Under the pieces are notes generated by a model that was not told the DNA's origin, ran no database searches, and saw nothing but the letters and a program-made list of their open reading frames with translations. Positions 61,081 to 64,000 of a stretch of 64,000 nt of DNA are shown piece by piece (position 1 is the first letter of the stretch; each line of letters begins with the position of its first letter). This DNA comes from Thereva unica (taxonomy: Eukaryota; Arthropoda; Insecta; Diptera; Therevidae), in assembly GCA_949987705.1 (NCBI GenBank), contig OX465281.1, forward strand, positions 170,204,516-170,268,515. The letters run 5' to 3'. The position numbers and the translations under genes were made by a program.

Positions 61081-64000
61081 AGTCAGTGGCGTGGGGGGCG
61101 AACGGCTAACAAAGATCTCGGAAAGTGGTGACACCCGATTTGTCACTTCTATTAAAATCCGAAGAGATCCACTGCAATCAAACACCAAGCAGACCTGTTA
61201 GCAAGTCCTAATCCCACCTCCCCGCGGTGCCCCCTGGGGTACTTCTTCGGAAGGAGCTAACGGGAGAGGGGCGAATGGCGAGCTCTCTGCGCCACAAAAC
61301 AGAGCTTTTAAGTCGGTTGGGCTGAGGGTTAGCAACCCGCTCCCATAAAAAAAACACTTGCTACGAATCGGCAAACAGTGCCTCGGAACCGGATGGACAA
61401 CACGACGACGACCTTTGCTTTTCGAACAAGGACACGAATCGGATCATGGAATGTGAGAACAATGCTTGCTGAGGGACGGCTGGATGAAGTCCTCAACGAG
61501 ATGAATCGATATAAAATCAAGATCATGGGACTGAGCGAGACCAGATGGCCCGATGCGGGGGAACATATCTGCCCAAATGGCGAGTCCTTCTTATATTCTG
61601 GGAGAAATGAAACTGAAAGCCGTAGGAGTGGTGTTGGCGTAATACTCACCAAAGAAGCCAGGGCTAGCCTCATTAGCTGGTCACCAGTTTCTGAGAGGAT
61701 TATTACCGTGCGCCTACGTACCAGGCTAAGAAGTACTACGGTAGTTCAATGCTATGCTCCAACCGAAGACGCAGAAGATGACATCAAAGACGAGTTCTAC
61801 ATGCGACTGAATGAGGTTTTTCGCTCTATTCCAAGGAAAGACATCATTGTATTAATGGGTGACTTAAATGCACAAATCGGTCACGACAACACCGGTCTTG
61901 AACAAACAATTGGAAAACAAGGCCTAAGCCAAGTTACCAATAACAATGGTGAGCTTTTCGTTGACTTTTGTTCTTCCCATCAACTTATGGTAGGTGGAAC
62001 TTACTTTTGTCACAAGAAGATACATAAAGAGACCTGGGTATCGCCCGATGGTAGAACGAGAAATCAGATAGATCATGTGGCCGTCAGCCGCAGATGGAGA
62101 ACCATTCTGGAAGATGTCAGGAGCTTCAGGGGAGCGGACACTGGAAGCGACCACCATTTGGTAGTAGCAACTATTCGCCTTAGAATCGCTGCAATCAGAA
62201 ACTTTCAACGTGAATCTATAAACCGTAGACGGTTTAACGTTGACCTCTTGCGGGAGAGCGCTAAAAAGCGAGAATTTGCTGGAAACCTGCAGCAAATATT
62301 AAACCAGCAAACCGTTTCTGACGACACAAATATTGAAGACCTGTGGAGTACAACAAAGGGCGCTATATTGACGGCTGCGGAAGCGAGCATCGGTTATGTC
62401 CAGAGAAACATGCAACATTGGATCTCGGACAGCACCTGGCAAAAAATAGAACGCAGGAGGGCCCTCAAAAATAACATAAACTCTACAAGCGACCCGGATA
62501 GACGTCACCAACTTGAACGGGAGTACTCTCAATTACACCGAGAGGTAAAGAGAAGTGTCCGGCGTGATAAAAGGCAGCAGATAAACGAGCTCGCAGAAAA
62601 AGCGGAAAACGCGGCAAACACAGGCAACAGTAAAGTGCTGTACCAAATTACTAAACAGCTCTCGGGAAAGCACTCTACTAAAAAGCATGCCGTTAAGAGT
62701 GCGGATGGAAGGCTGCTGTGCAGCGACGAGGAGCAGCTCCAAAGATGGAGAGATTATTTCTTCGCCGCCCTGAATGGCTCACTCACACAGGAACCTCAGG
62801 AAAACAGCAACAATGCACAGCCGATAAGAATCAACACCCGGGCCCCATCCAAGACGGAAATAGTAACCGCAATTCATGCGATGGCCAATGGTAAAGCAGC
62901 TGGAAAAGATGGCATCCCGCCAGAATTGTTGAAAGCCGACTCAAGCCTCATAGCAGATGCGCTTCAGCCAATCCTCGAATTAGCATGGAACACCTGTACC
63001 TTTCCGGAGGATTGGACGGAAGGTATCATAGTCAAAATACCCAAAAAGGGGGATCTAACAATATGCGACAACTGGAGAGGCATCTGTCTATTATCTACTG
63101 TGGGTAAAATCTTGTCCCACACTATACTATCAAGGATAAGAGAGGCAGTAGATCAAACGCTTAGAAGGCAGCAGGCCGGATTCAGGAAGGGCCGTTCATG
63201 TATAGATCACATCAACACCTTAAGAATAATAGTGGAACAGTCTACTGAATTCCGATCCCCCCTTTACCTTGCTTTCGTAGATTATGAGAAAGCGTTCGAC
63301 TCGGTTAATAGGAGCTTTATATGGCAGGCATTACGGCGACGTGGACTGCCGGATAAGATAATAGAATTGATAAAAGCCCTATACAACAATTCCAAATGCA
63401 GAGTTCTCCATAACGGAAAATTATCCGACAGCTTTGAGGTGAGTTCAGGAGTACGACAAGGATGCTTACTATCCCCATTACTATTTCTTATAGTAATAAA
63501 TGACATTCTTGTTGGCGCTCTAGATAGTAGAACAGGCGGCATACAGTGGGGTTTGCTAGATCGCCTTAAGGACCTCGACTACGCAGATGATATCTGTTTG
63601 CTGGCCCACAGACATCAGGAGCTAAAAAACATGTTAAACAATTTGGCAACAGAAAGTAGTCTAGCAGGCTTAAGGCTGAATCCGAATAAAACCAAAGAAA
63701 TGCGGATAAATGCAAACACACTTGAACGAACTGCGCTGAATAACCGTGACGTGGAACTGGTAGATAAATTCTGCTACCTCGGTAGTATTATTACCGAAAA
63801 TGGTGGTGCAGAAGAAGACGTCAGTTCCAGAATAAATAAAGCACGAAGCGCATATGCATGCTTGTTCCGCATATGGAGATCAACGGAGATCTCAACCAAC
63901 ACCAAATTGCGGCTGTTCAACTCCAACGTTAAGGCAGTTCTTTTATACGGTTGCGAAACATGGAAAGTCACCCAATTCATCACAGGGCGCCTACAAGTCT
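61081..64000 (+). mobile_element. LINE with open EN-RT frame, runs off window
   Basis: Begins near 61081 (AGTCAGTGGCGTGGGGGGCG) with a GC-rich leader of about 310 bases, then a single ORF. The 3' end is outside the window. It interrupts the second errantivirus env. Composition is clearly more GC-rich than the flanks. Confidence 0.85.
61393..64000 (+). CDS. LINE AP endonuclease-reverse transcriptase (partial)
   Basis: At least 869 codons open from ATG 61393 to the edge with no stop. Endonuclease motifs: RIGSWNVRTM, IMGLSETRW, IVLMGDLNAQIG, NQIDHVAVSRRW, GSDHHLVVA. RT motifs: GKAAGKDGIPPELLK, NWRGICLLSTVGKI, AGFRKGRSCIDHIN, FVDYEKAFDSVNR, SGVRQGCLLSPLLF and catalytic DYADDICLL. The thumb has KFCYLGSIIT and LLYGCETWKV. 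Of the type annotated in insects as RTE-like or craniofacial-development-protein-like; clade not settled. All catalytic motifs are present, so the copy may be competent if its unseen end is intact. Minus-strand frames here are shadows. Confidence 0.93.
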   Translation, partial: MDNTTTTFAFRTRTRIGSWNVRTMLAEGRLDEVLNEMNRYKIKIMGLSETRWPDAGEHICPNGESFLYSGRNETESRRSGVGVILTKEARASLISWSPVSERIITVRLRTRLRSTTVVQCYAPTEDAEDDIKDEFYMRLNEVFRSIPRKDIIVLMGDLNAQIGHDNTGLEQTIGKQGLSQVTNNNGELFVDFCSSHQLMVGGTYFCHKKIHKETWVSPDGRTRNQIDHVAVSRRWRTILEDVRSFRGADTGSDHHLVVATIRLRIAAIRNFQRESINRRRFNVDLLRESAKKREFAGNLQQILNQQTVSDDTNIEDLWSTTKGAILTAAEASIGYVQRNMQHWISDSTWQKIERRRALKNNINSTSDPDRRHQLEREYSQLHREVKRSVRRDKRQQINELAEKAENAANTGNSKVLYQITKQLSGKHSTKKHAVKSADGRLLCSDEEQLQRWRDYFFAALNGSLTQEPQENSNNAQPIRINTRAPSKTEIVTAIHAMANGKAAGKDGIPPELLKADSSLIADALQPILELAWNTCTFPEDWTEGIIVKIPKKGDLTICDNWRGICLLSTVGKILSHTILSRIREAVDQTLRRQQAGFRKGRSCIDHINTLRIIVEQSTEFRSPLYLAFVDYEKAFDSVNRSFIWQALRRRGLPDKIIELIKALYNNSKCRVLHNGKLSDSFEVSSGVRQGCLLSPLLFLIVINDILVGALDSRTGGIQWGLLDRLKDLDYADDICLLAHRHQELKNMLNNLATESSLAGLRLNPNKTKEMRINANTLERTALNNRDVELVDKFCYLGSIITENGGAEEDVSSRINKARSAYACLFRIWRSTEISTNTKLRLFNSNVKAVLLYGCETWKVTQFITGRLQV

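Noticed and set aside
61329..63983. Several minus-strand open frames of 60-123 codons
   Set aside because: They are antisense shadows of the plus-strand LINE ORF, which has full endonuclease and RT motifs.

Overview
This window comes from an AT-rich animal genome, almost certainly an insect, and is a dense nest of transposable elements. I recognise no host gene. The insect call rests on two errantivirus-type LTR elements (baculovirus-F-like env; one has a primer-binding site matching tRNA-Ser), an R1-like LINE, several jockey/CR1-like LINEs, and Tc1, mariner, pogo, PIF/Harbinger and hAT-like DNA transposons. The order of insect cannot be fixed from the sequence alone. Satellite repeats, nested insertions and large palindromes suggest heterochromatin or another repeat-rich accessory region.

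Layout. 1-2320: a 140-bp satellite split by a hAT-like non-autonomous element with an 8-bp target duplication. 3120-16229: one R1-like LINE on the minus strand, cut into three pieces by two nested insertions. The first (3675-11280) holds an intact 986-residue LINE ORF2, a Tc1-like relic, a 948-bp TIR element and a jockey-like LINE. The second (13067-15884) is another jockey-like LINE. 16261-19211: a foldback transposon with about 990-bp inverted arms around a decayed putative DDE transposase. 19224-22714: an element whose core is about 25 copies of a 118-bp tandem repeat. 22715-28093: degenerate sequence with LINE scraps and one MITE. 28094-30157: nested foldback/Harbinger-like structures. 30335-37130: a second jockey-like LINE copy split by a 4.75-kb palindrome.

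38231-46560 is a complete errantivirus provirus on the minus strand: LTRs, AATT target duplication, PBS, gag, broken pol, env. It carries an extra ORF between pol and env that encodes a full Ulp1/SENP-like (peptidase C48) domain. This cargo gene is the most unusual feature of the window. Its catalytic Asp position is Tyr, one base from an Asp codon.

46565-49894 is mostly non-coding, with a tRNA-derived SINE and a MITE. 49895-51716 is a frameshifted pogo/Tigger-like transposon. 51790-61080 is a second errantivirus (3' LTR and env), whose env is interrupted by a 711-bp MITE and by a complete Ty3/gypsy element (52619-59563, 122-bp LTRs, ATAGT duplication). That gypsy element carries a deletion-derivative Harbinger in its leader and an apparent 263-bp intron inside the reverse transcriptase domain. 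61081 to the window edge is a further LINE whose endonuclease-RT frame is open and runs off the end.

The genes do not form a host pathway. They are the replication machinery of separate selfish elements, and their nesting gives a relative order of insertion.
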